Positions 38,318 through 46,215 of a stretch of DNA of 64,000 nucleotides are shown one piece after another; the first letter of the stretch is position 1, and each line of letters starts with the position of its first letter. Below the pieces are notes generated by a model. It saw only the letters and a program-made list of their open reading frames with translations. It was not told the DNA's origin and did not search any database. Both the position numbers and the translations under genes were made by a program. Source of the DNA: an uncultured Clostridia bacterium (GTDB lineage Bacteria > Bacillota > Clostridia > Christensenellales > Borkfalkiaceae); the NCBI GenBank assembly GCA_944340905.1, contig CALVLT010000007.1, forward strand, positions 1-64,000, read 5' to 3'.

Positions 38318-39425
38318 TCCGCGCGAGTGCGCGGGCAAGCGCGTCCGCCTCCTCCCGCCCCTGAAAGGGGGAAAATGAGGCGCGCACAAGGCCTTCGGGG
38401 AAGGTGCCGAGCGCCCTGTGCGCAAGGGGAGCGCAGTGCAGGCCGCCGCGCACGGCGATCGAAAAGCGGTCGGAAAGCATTTGCGCGACCTCTTCGGAGG
38501 GAATGCGTTCATGCGCGAAGGCGGCGATGCCGCAGGCGTTGGGGGCGGAATAGACGCGCCAGCCCCTGAGCCGCGCGAGCAGAACGTGCAGGCAGGCGGT
38601 CGTTTCCAGCAGTTTTTTTGCCATCTCCGCGCGGCGCGCGCGCACGATGAGCGCGCCCTCCGCCATCGAACAGATCGCGGGGTAGGAGAGTGTGCCGCTT
38701 TCCAAACGGTCGGGCAAAAAGGCGGGCATGCCCAGATCGAAGCTCTCGCTGCCCGTTCCGCCGAACAGGACGGGCTGCGGCTCCATGCGTCCGGAAAGGA
38801 GCAGCGCGCCCGCGCCCTGTATGGCGAACAGCCCCTTGTGCCCCGCCACGGCAAGCGCGTCGATGCCCGCCTCCTTCATGTTGACGGGCAGATGGCCCGC
38901 ACCCTGTGCGCCGTCCGCCACGAGCAGCACGCGCTCGGGCAGCAGGGCGCGCAGCGCGTGCAGGTCGGGGGATTCCCCCGTCACGTTGGAGGCGAGCGTC
39001 ACGCAGCACATCTTTGTCTCGGGGCGCACGAGCGCGGCGATCGCCTCGGGCAGCAGTTTTCCGTCCGTGAGCGGCGCAACATCGTAGCGCACGCCCTTCG
39101 TCCGTTTCAGGTATTCCAGGGGGCGCAGCACGCTGTTGTGCTCCAGGCAGGTCGTCACGGCGTGATCGCCCGCCTTCAGCGTTCCGAGGATGGCAATGTT
39201 GAGCGCCTCGGTGCAGTTTTTGGTGAAGATGACGCGGTCAAAGCCGTACCCGCCGAACAGGTCGCTGAGCAGTTCGCGGCAGGCGAGTACCCGCTGCGCA
39301 CAGGCAACGGAGCGCGCGTGTCCGCTGCGCCCGGGGTTGGCGCACGCCTTCATGGCGGCAAGAACGGCGTTTTGTACGGCGGCGGGTTTTTCGCCGCCCG
39401 TCGCGGCGTTATCGAGATAGATCAT
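38304..39425 (-). CDS. cysteine desulfurase-like class V aminotransferase
   Basis: A 373-residue PLP enzyme of the NifS/Csd group, which takes sulfur from cysteine or selenium from selenocysteine. It starts MIYLDNAATGG, the family's hallmark; a frame-extension of ten codons upstream is ignored. Substrate-binding RSGHAR, CLEHNSVLRPL, DGAQGAGH and the PLP-binding lysine in AVAGHKGLF are present. The persulfide-forming Cys is in RGGLHCAPLAH, the group II position. It is divergent to a DUF3343 protein, a putative sulfur/selenium carrier, so the two probably work together. No selD or selenoprotein is visible in the window. Confidence 0.83.
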   Translation of the reverse strand: MIYLDNAATGGEKPAAVQNAVLAAMKACANPGRSGHARSVACAQRVLACRELLSDLFGGYGFDRVIFTKNCTEALNIAILGTLKAGDHAVTTCLEHNSVLRPLEYLKRTKGVRYDVAPLTDGKLLPEAIAALVRPETKMCCVTLASNVTGESPDLHALRALLPERVLLVADGAQGAGHLPVNMKEAGIDALAVAGHKGLFAIQGAGALLLSGRMEPQPVLFGGTGSESFDLGMPAFLPDRLESGTLSYPAICSMAEGALIVRARRAEMAKKLLETTACLHVLLARLRGWRVYSAPNACGIAAFAHERIPSEEVAQMLSDRFSIAVRGGLHCAPLAHRALGTFPEGLVRASFSPFQGREEADALARALARITSS

Positions 39426-39457
39426 ATCCCTATATATACGAAAGTGAGGAAACAATC

Positions 39458-39700
39458 ATGACAATGCTTGCGGTGTTCCGTTCGCGCGCGCAGGCGCTGG
39501 ACGCCCTGTCCCGCCTCGGCGGAGCGGGGGTGTCCGCGCAGGCGGTCGCCACTCCCAAGGAGGCGGGCTACGGCTGCGGGCTGTCCGTCCGCTATGACGC
39601 GCGCTTTCACGCGCGCGTCGCCGCCGTCCTGAAGAGGAGGGCGTACTCGGCGTTTGCGGGCTATCTGCGCGCCTGCGGCGGCACATACGTGCGCGTGTAA
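39458..39700 (+). CDS. DUF3343 putative Se/S carrier protein
   Basis: An 80-residue small protein (MTMLAVFRSRAQALDALSRL). The fold pattern and length fit DUF3343, described as a putative selenium/sulfur carrier. A single Cys sits mid-chain in GYGCGLSVRY and another near the end in LRACGG, either of which could carry a persulfide. It starts 33 bp from the divergent desulfurase-like gene with GAGGAAAC upstream; the two start regions must share control sites. Role in sulfur or selenium transfer is inferred from this pairing. Confidence 0.65.
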   Translation: MTMLAVFRSRAQALDALSRLGGAGVSAQAVATPKEAGYGCGLSVRYDARFHARVAAVLKRRAYSAFAGYLRACGGTYVRV

Positions 39701-39706
39701 AGTCGG

Positions 39707-39735
39707 TTGCGTTTTTGCCCGCAATGTGCTATAAT
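39707..39735 (+). promoter_or_regulatory. promoter of nth
   Basis: TTGCGT (39707-39712), 17 bp, TATAAT (39730-39735). The nth ATG begins only 7 bp after the -10, so transcription would start at or next to the start codon. Confidence 0.75.
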
Positions 39736-39741
39736 GAGCGC

Positions 39742-40386
39742 ATGCATACATCGGATGAAATTCTGGACAGACTGGAGGCGCTCTACCCCGACGCGGCGCC
39801 CGCCCTGCACTTTCGCTCGCCCTATGAACTGCTCGTGGCGGTCATCCTCTCCGCGCAGTGCACGGATGAACGCGTGAACAAGGTGACGGCGCAGCTCTTT
39901 GAAAAATACCATACGCCCGAACAGATGCTCGCGCTCACGCAGGAGCAGCTGGAACGCTACATCTATTCCTGCGGGTTCTACCACAACAAGGCGGCGCATA
40001 TCCTGTCCGCCTCGCGCGACATTGTGGAAAAATTCGGCGGCAAGGTGCCCTCCACGCTCGAAGAACTGCAAACGCTTGCGGGGGTGGGCAGAAAGACGGC
40101 GAACGTGGTCTATGCGGTCGCCTTCGGCGGCGATGCCATCGCGGTGGATACGCACGTGTTCCGCGTTGCCAACCGCCTGGGGCTTGCCGCGGGCAAGACG
40201 CCCGAACAGGTGGAAAGGGGGCTGTGCGCCGCCATTCCGAAGGAGCGCTGGTCGCGCGCCCACCATCTTCTGATCTTTCACGGGCGGCGCGTGTGCCATT
40301 CCCAAAGGCCGGACTGCGCGCACTGCACCCTCGCCCCGCTGTGTGCGTATCATGCCGCACACGGTGCTGAAAAACAGCCTACGTAA
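39742..40386 (+). CDS. nth: endonuclease III
   Basis: A 214-residue DNA glycosylase/AP lyase that removes oxidised pyrimidines. The helix-hairpin-helix is LQTLAGVGRKTANVV with catalytic Lys118, and Asp136 is in VDTHVFRV, matching E. coli Lys120 and Asp138. The C-terminal [4Fe-4S] cluster motif has the correct C-x6-C-x2-C-x5-C spacing (VCHSQRPDCAHCTLAPLC). The start MHTSDEILDRL fits the family length. There is no ribosome site upstream, and the -10 element ends 6 bp before the ATG, suggesting a leaderless message. Confidence 0.92.
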   Translation: MHTSDEILDRLEALYPDAAPALHFRSPYELLVAVILSAQCTDERVNKVTAQLFEKYHTPEQMLALTQEQLERYIYSCGFYHNKAAHILSASRDIVEKFGGKVPSTLEELQTLAGVGRKTANVVYAVAFGGDAIAVDTHVFRVANRLGLAAGKTPEQVERGLCAAIPKERWSRAHHLLIFHGRRVCHSQRPDCAHCTLAPLCAYHAAHGAEKQPT

Positions 40387-40409
40387 GCAAAAAATCGGGT
40401 ATCAAAACC

Positions 40410-40440
40410 ACCTCCTTTGCCCATAATGGACGAAGGAGGT
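40410..40440 (+). promoter_or_regulatory. hairpin sequestering the coat-gene ribosome site
   Basis: ACCTCCTT (40410-40417) is the exact complement of AAGGAGGT (40433-40440), which is the ribosome-binding site of the next gene; TTTTT and ATG follow. It could block translation until opened, or serve as a terminator for nth. Confidence 0.6.
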
Positions 40441-40445
40441 TTTTT

Positions 40446-40640
40446 ATGAACAATCTGACGGCAAAGGACCTTGACGTGCTCACCCATCTTCTGACGGGCG
40501 AGGAAATGGCTTGCAAAAAGGCGAAGATCTACGCCAACACGCTCACCGATCCGGCTCTCGCGCAGGAGATGGAAAACGTGGCGCACGCGCATGCGCAGCG
40601 CTTTGCGGCGCTGTATACGCTGCTGGGAGGGAAGGCATGA
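40446..40640 (+). CDS. small CotF-like spore-coat-associated protein
   Basis: A 64-residue helical protein (MNNLTAKDLDVLTHLLTGEE, then NVAHAHAQRFAALYTLLGG). This two-helix, His-rich pattern is like the short partner found next to CotF-type coat proteins in Clostridia. A strong AAGGAGGT site is held in a hairpin, and its stop overlaps the next gene by 4 bp. Probably expressed late in sporulation, though no mother-cell promoter stands out. Confidence 0.6.
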   Translation: MNNLTAKDLDVLTHLLTGEEMACKKAKIYANTLTDPALAQEMENVAHAHAQRFAALYTLLGGKA

Positions 40641-40927
40641 AACAGTCGAAGAAGGATACGATGCTCTGCGAAAAGGATGCGCTCCAGGACCTTCTGGATG
40701 CGGAAAAACTGCTGATGAACTACTATGCAATGGCGCTCACGGAGGGGAGCACCCGTCCGCTGCGCAGGCAGATTTTCAAGCTGTACGGCGAACATGCCGA
40801 CACCCAGTTCATCGTGTTTGAACAGATGCTCCGGCGCGGCTACTATCAGGTGCAGCCCGCCGAAAAGATGATGATCGATCAGAAGACGGAGTCCTTTTCC
40901 AAGGTGAAAAAACAGCTCGGGTCTTGA
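40637..40927 (+). CDS. spore coat protein, CotF family
   Basis: A 96-residue protein (MKQSKKDTMLCEKDALQDLL) with the coat-F pattern: DLLDAEKLLMNYYAMALTEG, a central helix and a Tyr/Gln-rich end (RRGYYQVQPAEKMM). The start is coupled to the preceding stop (ATGA) with GGGAGGGAAGG upstream; the frame open to 40511 is a shadow inside the previous gene. Together with the previous small gene it makes a coat protein pair and supports endospore formation. Confidence 0.75.
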   Translation: MKQSKKDTMLCEKDALQDLLDAEKLLMNYYAMALTEGSTRPLRRQIFKLYGEHADTQFIVFEQMLRRGYYQVQPAEKMMIDQKTESFSKVKKQLGS

Positions 40928-40952
40928 CAGAACGCCCTCGCCGTGGTATACT
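40924..40952 (+). promoter_or_regulatory. promoter of the small charged protein
   Basis: TTGACA (40924-40929), 17 bp, TATACT (40947-40952), 29 bp before the start. The -35 overlaps the stop codon of the coat gene. Confidence 0.82.
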
Positions 40953-40981
40953 CATTTTATCAAGCGGAAAGGGGGAATATC

Positions 40982-41128
40982 ATGAAGGAAAAAGGTGCGG
41001 AGCGCATTGACCGCGATGCGCAAAAGCGCGAGGCGGAGCGCCTTGCGCGCGAACGGGAGGCGATCGAGGAGATGGCATGTTCCGACGCGCAGCAGGCGGA
41101 CGCAAAAGAGGACGGGAAGGAGGAATAA
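40982..41128 (+). CDS. short highly charged protein, unknown
   Basis: A 48-residue protein (MKEKGAERIDRDAQKREAER), almost entirely charged helix with an acidic end. It has its own near-consensus promoter and AAAGGGGG upstream, which makes it a credible gene despite its size. No family recognised. Downstream at 41157 lies another very short frame. Confidence 0.55.
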   Translation: MKEKGAERIDRDAQKREAERLAREREAIEEMACSDAQQADAKEDGKEE

Positions 41129-41156
41129 ACCTCTCCGCCCTGCGCATACTGTGGGC

Positions 41157-41267
41157 ATGGAGACCAGAAAGAAGGCGGAGCGCTATGCGCACAATCCGTC
41201 CTATTGCATGATCAGGCCGGAGGCAGAGGAGGACGGCGAGGACGTCGTCTCGACAGGCAGCAGTTAA
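41157..41267 (+). CDS. possible 36-residue protein
   Basis: The frame METRKKAERYAHNPSYCMIR ends in an acidic/Ser tail just before a strong terminator. It has no ribosome site; a CATACT sits 7 bp upstream of the ATG. The terminator directly behind it and the similar charged composition to the preceding small gene favour a real gene, weakly. Confidence 0.35.
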   Translation: METRKKAERYAHNPSYCMIRPEAEEDGEDVVSTGSS

Positions 41268-41269
41268 GG

Positions 41270-41305
41270 GGCGCGCCGCCGCGTTTTTGCGGCGGCGCGC
41301 CTTCT
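41270..41305 (+). terminator. strong GC-rich stem-loop
   Basis: GGCGCGCCGCCGC and its perfect 13-bp complement flank a GTTTTT loop; only TT follows. It terminates the small-protein transcript, or on RNA level blocks read-through. Confidence 0.65.
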
Positions 41306-41315
41306 GCGCGTACAT

Positions 41316-42074
41316 ATGGAAGAGAGAACGATCACGGCGGGGGATATCGCCCGTCTTCTGAAACGGCGCATTGTCTGGATTTTGCTCATCGCGCTGCTCG
41401 CCGCCCTTGCGACGGCGCTGTTCACGGCATTTGTCTACAACCGCGCGCGGGAGGAATATTTCCTCACGTTCGTGGTGCAGTTTGCCGAGGACACTCCCTT
41501 TCGATATGAGACGGTGATCTACGCCGACAATCTCGAGGGTGCAAAGGCGTCCGACGGGGACTTTTCCGCCATCGACACCGTGCACATGGCGGCGGATGAG
41601 GACATCACCATTGTCCGCACGGGCGGGGAGGGCGAACAGCCATCCTATACCGTCAGCGCGTGCAGAAAGTATTTTTCCGATCGGGCGCAGGCGACAAAGT
41701 TCCTGCGTGCGGTCGTTGAACGCGCCGTGCAGCAGGCGGAGAACGCCGCGCGCGAGGCTGCGCGCATGCCCCGCCTGCTGCCCTTTTTTCCGCATCTGCA
41801 GCAAAGTGCGCGCCTGCGCACATGCTCAGCCGAGGGGACGGGCGCGCGCGTGATGTACCGGCAGAACGTCGTCTCGGTGACGGACAACGGAAGAAGTCCC
41901 GTCGCGGCCGCCCTGTTTTGTTTTGTGCTCGCGTTCCTCGCGGCGGGGCTGGTGTTCTGCGCCGTGGACTATCCTAAATATAAGCGCAGCAAAGAGGCCT
42001 TGTCCGCCGCGCAGACGGGCAGCGGGGAGAATGGGGAAGGCGATCGGGAACAGAACGCTTCGGATGCCCAATAA
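41316..42074 (+). CDS. Wzz-like two-helix membrane protein
   Basis: A 252-residue protein with a cytoplasmic N-terminus (ITAGDIARLLKRR), a first membrane helix (about 18-40), an extracellular domain with helices (about 45-185), a second helix (about 190-215) and a charged cytoplasmic tail. This is the topology of Wzz/YveK chain-length regulators of polysaccharide export. The typical Pro-rich motif before the second helix reads NGRSPVAAALF. No tyrosine kinase or export gene is adjacent. The start lacks a good ribosome site. Function as polysaccharide co-polymerase is a guess from topology. Confidence 0.6.
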   Translation: MEERTITAGDIARLLKRRIVWILLIALLAALATALFTAFVYNRAREEYFLTFVVQFAEDTPFRYETVIYADNLEGAKASDGDFSAIDTVHMAADEDITIVRTGGEGEQPSYTVSACRKYFSDRAQATKFLRAVVERAVQQAENAAREAARMPRLLPFFPHLQQSARLRTCSAEGTGARVMYRQNVVSVTDNGRSPVAAALFCFVLAFLAAGLVFCAVDYPKYKRSKEALSAAQTGSGENGEGDREQNASDAQ

Positions 42075-42107
42075 AATAAAAGGGCGTTTTTCTCATGAAT
42101 AAAAGCG

Positions 42108-42141
42108 GGGAGGCGGCACATTGGTGCCACCTCCCTTTGTT
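42108..42141 (+). terminator. terminator after the Wzz-like gene
   Basis: GGGAGGCGGCAC and GTGCCACCTCCC pair over 12 positions with one mismatch, followed by TTTGTTTTT. Confidence 0.8.
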
Positions 42142-42197
42142 TTTGTAAGAAATTGTCGTCTTTTTTGTCATATCGCGCCCAAATGCCCTTGATCCGC

Positions 42198-42226
42198 GCA
42201 TAAACCGCCAAATTCCGACATAGAAT
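42198..42226 (+). promoter_or_regulatory. sigma-E-type promoter of spoIIID
   Basis: GCATAAA (42198-42204) and CATAGAAT (42219-42226), 14 bp apart, match the B. subtilis sigma-E pattern (KMATAWW, 14-15 bp, CATACAHT) at all but one position. In B. subtilis spoIIID is a sigma-E target. Confidence 0.65.
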
Positions 42227-42255
42227 TTACCATTGCAAGCTGCAGGGGGAAGGCT

Positions 42256-42522
42256 ATGTGGGACAGTATCGAACGTAGGGCGATCGTGTGCGGAGAATAT
42301 ATCGTGCGCACGGGCTGCACCGTGCGCGCCTGCGCGCAGCGGTTCGGCATGAGCAAATCGACGGTGCACAAGGATACGGAGCGGCTGGAGAAGTGCGATC
42401 CCGCATTGTATGAAAAGGTGCGCAAGGTGCTGGGCGTCAATCTGCGCGAGCGCCATCTGCGGGGCGGGGACGCCACGCGCAGAATGTATGCGCAGCGCCG
42501 CGAACGCGAAAAACATACATAA
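42256..42522 (+). CDS. spoIIID: sporulation transcription factor SpoIIID
   Basis: An 88-residue mother-cell DNA-binding protein that switches genes after sigma-E activation. The sequence shows the family pattern: ERRAIVCGEYIVRTGCTVRA, helix-turn-helix AQRFGMSKSTVHKDTERL, then KVLGVNLRERHLRGGDATR and a basic tail that contacts DNA. Length is normal. GGGGGAAGG precedes the start, and a sigma-E-like promoter sits 30 bp upstream. It is single-gene and ends at a terminator. Strong evidence that the organism sporulates. Confidence 0.93.
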   Translation: MWDSIERRAIVCGEYIVRTGCTVRACAQRFGMSKSTVHKDTERLEKCDPALYEKVRKVLGVNLRERHLRGGDATRRMYAQRREREKHT

Positions 42523-42538
42523 TTGCGCATGTGCGCGG

Positions 42539-42562
42539 CCGTGCCTTCAGGCACGGTTTTTT
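42539..42562 (+). terminator. terminator of spoIIID
   Basis: CCGTGCC and GGCACGG form a 7-bp stem with a TTCA loop, followed by TTTTTT. Confidence 0.9.
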
Positions 42563-42572
42563 GCTGTTTTCA

Positions 42573-43190
42573 TGCCCGTTAGACAACGTAGTGGGGGATT
42601 CGCGTCGCGGCAAGAGGGTGTACACGGGTATTCGGCAAAGCCAAATACCACGTCTTGACCTTCTGCCGCTCCTTTTCGCCAAAATCTTTTCAAAGAAAAT
42701 ATTTTGGCGAGTGCTGCGGTTTTGGCTTTTTTGTTTCTGCTCTGAGTGACGGTAGGCGGGGAAAACGTCATTCTGAGGGGCGCGTAGCGCGACGAAAGAA
42801 TCCCCTCGTGCGGAGTAGAATCCCCCTGTCCTTCGGACATCCCCCTTAACACTTGTTTTAAGGGGGCAAGACCCCTCATCCGTCAGGTTCGCAAGCTCGC
42901 CTGCCACCGTCTTGGCGGCGCCAAGGGAGAGCGCCGCCTGCGGGCACGAAATCGCCCTTGGGATGGCGATTTCTTAGTTTGCGCATACGCAGAAGCCCCA
43001 CAGGGGCTGTCTGCATAACGTACGCGCTCACCCTTACACAGGGGAGGCATGTACCGCGTTCTCTTGCCCCTAAGACAACGTATGAGGGGATTCTTCGCTG
43101 TCGCTCTGAATGACGGCGGGGATTCTGCGCTTAAAATCAGAATTTGCCCTCTTTAACGCCAGCAGGGGTATAAGGGGGCGGCGCATGATA
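42573..43190. repeat. mosaic intergenic repeat region 2
   Basis: The 759-base gap 42523-43281 has no supportable gene. It contains AGACAACGTA modules at about 42581 and 43072 (the latter with ATTCTTCGCTGTCGCTC), a GTCATTCTGAGG to GAATCCCCTCG module at 42768-42808, a CCTGTCCTTCG to CCCCCTTAA module at about 42827-42868, and a GC-rich block (CTTGGCGGCGCCAAG, then CGCCGCCTGCGGGCAC, about 42910-42956) that recurs inverted in region 3. Small hairpins such as AGCCCC-ACA-GGGGCT are also present. Confidence 0.7.
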
Positions 43191-43229
43191 CCTTGTAAGA
43201 ATTTCCCTGTATTTTCACAATTGCGTCGC

Positions 43230-43258
43230 TTGTCAAGTTCTGACGGATATGCTATAAT
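43230..43258 (+). promoter_or_regulatory. promoter of the activase operon
   Basis: TTGTCA (43230-43235), 17 bp, TATAAT (43253-43258), 23 bp before the start. Confidence 0.8.
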
Positions 43259-43281
43259 AGAGAAACTACAGGGATATTACT

Positions 43282-46215
43282 ATGGCAAAAAATTTAGGGA
43301 TCGACGTCGGCTCCACGACGGTAAAGGTGTGCGTCATGGACGATGACGGCAGAGTGCTGTATTCGTCCTATGTGCGGCACTATTCGCGCGTCAGGGAGTG
43401 CGTCCTGTCCGAACTTGAAAAAATCCATTCCTTCGATACCTCCTTCCGCGCCTGCATCACCGGCTCGGCGGGGCTTGGCATCGCGCAGCGCGGGGGCATT
43501 CCCTTCGTGCAGGAGGTGCAGGCGGCGTACGGCGCCATCCGCAAGCTCTACCCCGATACCGACGTTGCGGTGGAACTGGGCGGAGAGGACGCCAAGATCA
43601 TCTTCGTGACGGGGGGCACCGAGCAGCGCATGAACGGCAGCTGCGCGGGCGGAACGGGCGCGTTCATCGACCAGATGGCGACGCTGCTCGACATCACGGT
43701 GGAGGAAATGGACGCGCTCTCGCTGACGGCGGATCGGGTCTATCCCATCGCCTCGCGGTGCGGCGTCTTTGCAAAATCGGACATTCAGCCCCTGCTCAAC
43801 CAGGGGGCGAGCAAGGCGGACATCGCCGCCTCCATCTTTCAGGCGGTCGTCGATCAGACGGTCTCCGGCCTCGCGCAGGGGCGGCGCATCAAGGGCAAGG
43901 TGCTCTTTCTGGGCGGCCCGCTCTTCTTCCTGAAGGGGCTGCGGCTCGCCTTCAGGCGCACCCTCGGGCTGGACGACGAGCACGCCGTCTTTCCCGACAG
44001 CGCGCCCTGTTTCATGTCCATCGGGGCTGCCATCTATGCTGCGCAGGAGAAGGAGGAGACGCTGGACGCGCTCGCCGCGCGCCTCTCCGTTCTATCGGAC
44101 GGCGAGAGCATTGCGGTGGGGGAGCCGCTGTTCGCCGACCATGCCGAATATGACGCCTTTGTCGCGCGCCACATGCGCAGCGATCTGGAATTTGAGGACA
44201 TCCATGCCTACCGCGGGGAGGCGTACCTGGGCATCGACTCCGGTTCGACGACGACCAAACTCATGCTCATCACGCCCGATTGCAAGATCCTCTACTCGCA
44301 CTATCAGACCAACAACGGGCAGCCGCTCGACATCGTGGCGGACAGGCTGCGCGAAATTTATGCGCTCATCGGGGACCGCATCGTCATCCGCGGCGCGTGC
44401 GTCACGGGCTACGGCGAGGACATGATGCGCGCCGCGCTCAAGATCGACTTCGGCGTGGTCGAGACAATGGCGCACTTCAAGGCGGCGCTGCACTTCAACC
44501 CCGACGTGGACTTCATCATCGACATCGGCGGACAGGACATCAAGTGTTTCAAGGTCAAGAACCGCGCCATCGACTCCATCATGCTCAACGAGGCGTGCTC
44601 TTCGGGCTGCGGCTCCTTCATTCAGACGTTCGCCAAGGCGATGGGCATGGAGATCGAGGAATTTTCCCGCCTCGGGCTGTTCGCCAAGCACCCCGTGGAA
44701 TTGGGTTCGCGCTGCACGGTGTTCATGAACAGTTCGGTCAAGCAGGCGCAGAAGGAGGGGGCGAGCGTCGAGGACATCTCGGCGGGGCTGTCCTCCTCCA
44801 TCGTCAAGAACGCCATCTACAAGGTCATCCGCGCCCGCACGCCCGAGGAACTGGGCGAGCACATCGTGGTGCAGGGCGGCACTTTTTTGAACGACGCCGT
44901 GCTGCGCTCCTTTGAAAAGGAGACGGGCAAGGAGGTCGTGCGCCCCGCCATCGCGGGACTGATGGGGGCGTTCGGCGCGGCGCTGTACGCCAAGGAAAAC
45001 ACGCCCGCGGAAAAACTCATCTCCTCCATCGTCACCGAACCCGAATTGCGCACCTTCTCGTATGCCTCGCGCTCGGTCACATGCAAGGGCTGCACCTCGC
45101 ACTGCAACGTCAACATTCTCACCTTCGGGGACGGCCGCCGCTTTATTTCGGGCAACAAGTGCGAGCGCGGCGCGGGACTGCCCGTTTCCAAGGACCTGCC
45201 CGACATCTACAAGTTCAAGTATGAAAAGCTGTATTCCCTGCCCAAGGGATCTGTCGCTGCGCCGCGCGCAGTCGTGGGGCTGCCCGTGCAGCTCGTCATG
45301 TTCGAGCAGCTCCCTCTGTGGACCAGATTCTTTGAGACGTGCGGCTTTTCTGTGGTCCTTTCGGAAAAGAGTTCGCGCGAACTGTACTTCAAGGGGCAGC
45401 ACACGGTCGCCTCGGATACGGCGTGCTATCCCGCCAAACTCATGCACGGGCACATCGAATCGCTGCTCGATCGGGGGGTGGACTTCATCTTCTATCCCTG
45501 CGAGAGCTACAACCTCGACGAGCACGACAGCGTCAATCACTACAACTGTCCCGTCGTCGCATACTATCCCGAACTGCTCAGGGCGAACAACGAGCGGCTG
45601 ACGGCGGACAACTTCATCGCGCCCTACCTCGACCCCAACGACGAGGCGACGACGGTGCGCGCGCTGCACCGCGCCCTGAAAAAATACAAGCTCTCCGTGC
45701 CGCTCATCCGCCGCGCATACCGCGCGGGGCTTGCCGCCGTGGAGCGCTTCCATGCCGACGTGGTGGAGGAGGGCAGGCGCATCCTCGCGCAGGCGGAGCA
45801 CGAGGGCAGGCAGGTCATCGTGCTGGCGGGCAGGCCCTACCACGCCGACCCCGAGATCAATCACGGCATCACCAAGCTGCTCAATTCGCTGGGGCTGTCC
45901 GTCCTCTCGGAGGACGCCGTCTTTGAAGAGGGGGAGCAGGTCAAAGTCAACGTGCTCAATCAGTGGACGTACCACGCGCGGCTGTACCGCGCCGCGGAGT
46001 TCGTCACCCGCCATCAGAACGTCAACCTCGTGCAGCTCGTCTCCTTCGGCTGCGGCATCGACGCCATCACCACCGACGAAGTGCGCGCCATTCTGGAGAG
46101 CCGCGGCAAGCTGTACACGCAGATCAAGATCGATGAGATCAATAACCTCGGTGTCGTCAAGATCAGGCTCCGATCCATGCTTGCCGCCATCGAAGAACTG
46201 GGGAGGAAGGCATGA
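43282..46215 (+). CDS. acyl-CoA dehydratase activase, two BadF ATPase domains plus DUF2229-type region (part 1)
   Basis: A 977-residue protein. Two actin-fold BadF/BcrA ATPase domains are visible, starting GIDVGSTTVKVCVMDDDG (residue 4) and GIDSGSTTTKLMLITPD (about 317). Each has a cluster-associated segment (GSCAGGTGAFIDQ; EACSSGCGSFIQT). From about 590 onwards comes a Cys-containing region (CKGCTSHCNVNI, NKCERGAG) and a DUF2229-like domain. Activators of this type use ATP to reduce 2-hydroxyacyl-CoA dehydratases in amino-acid fermentation; no dehydratase is nearby and the substrate is unknown. The stop overlaps the next gene by 4 bp; the two parts together make about the length of the usual single protein. 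Confidence 0.82.
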   Translation: MAKNLGIDVGSTTVKVCVMDDDGRVLYSSYVRHYSRVRECVLSELEKIHSFDTSFRACITGSAGLGIAQRGGIPFVQEVQAAYGAIRKLYPDTDVAVELGGEDAKIIFVTGGTEQRMNGSCAGGTGAFIDQMATLLDITVEEMDALSLTADRVYPIASRCGVFAKSDIQPLLNQGASKADIAASIFQAVVDQTVSGLAQGRRIKGKVLFLGGPLFFLKGLRLAFRRTLGLDDEHAVFPDSAPCFMSIGAAIYAAQEKEETLDALAARLSVLSDGESIAVGEPLFADHAEYDAFVARHMRSDLEFEDIHAYRGEAYLGIDSGSTTTKLMLITPDCKILYSHYQTNNGQPLDIVADRLREIYALIGDRIVIRGACVTGYGEDMMRAALKIDFGVVETMAHFKAALHFNPDVDFIIDIGGQDIKCFKVKNRAIDSIMLNEACSSGCGSFIQTFAKAMGMEIEEFSRLGLFAKHPVELGSRCTVFMNSSVKQAQKEGASVEDISAGLSSSIVKNAIYKVIRARTPEELGEHIVVQGGTFLNDAVLRSFEKETGKEVVRPAIAGLMGAFGAALYAKENTPAEKLISSIVTEPELRTFSYASRSVTCKGCTSHCNVNILTFGDGRRFISGNKCERGAGLPVSKDLPDIYKFKYEKLYSLPKGSVAAPRAVVGLPVQLVMFEQLPLWTRFFETCGFSVVLSEKSSRELYFKGQHTVASDTACYPAKLMHGHIESLLDRGVDFIFYPCESYNLDEHDSVNHYNCPVVAYYPELLRANNERLTADNFIAPYLDPNDEATTVRALHRALKKYKLSVPLIRRAYRAGLAAVERFHADVVEEGRRILAQAEHEGRQVIVLAGRPYHADPEINHGITKLLNSLGLSVLSEDAVFEEGEQVKVNVLNQWTYHARLYRAAEFVTRHQNVNLVQLVSFGCGIDAITTDEVRAILESRGKLYTQIKIDEINNLGVVKIRLRSMLAAIEELGRKA

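Noticed and set aside
42437..42907. 156-codon minus frame over spoIIID and repeat region 2
   Set aside because: Overlaps spoIIID on the other strand, and its remaining part is repeat sequence.
43282..46215. Reading the large BadF protein as a Hsp70 or sugar kinase
   Set aside because: The actin-like fold signature is shared, but the SCAGGTGAF and ACSSGCGSF segments and the Cys-rich C-terminal part fit dehydratase activases.
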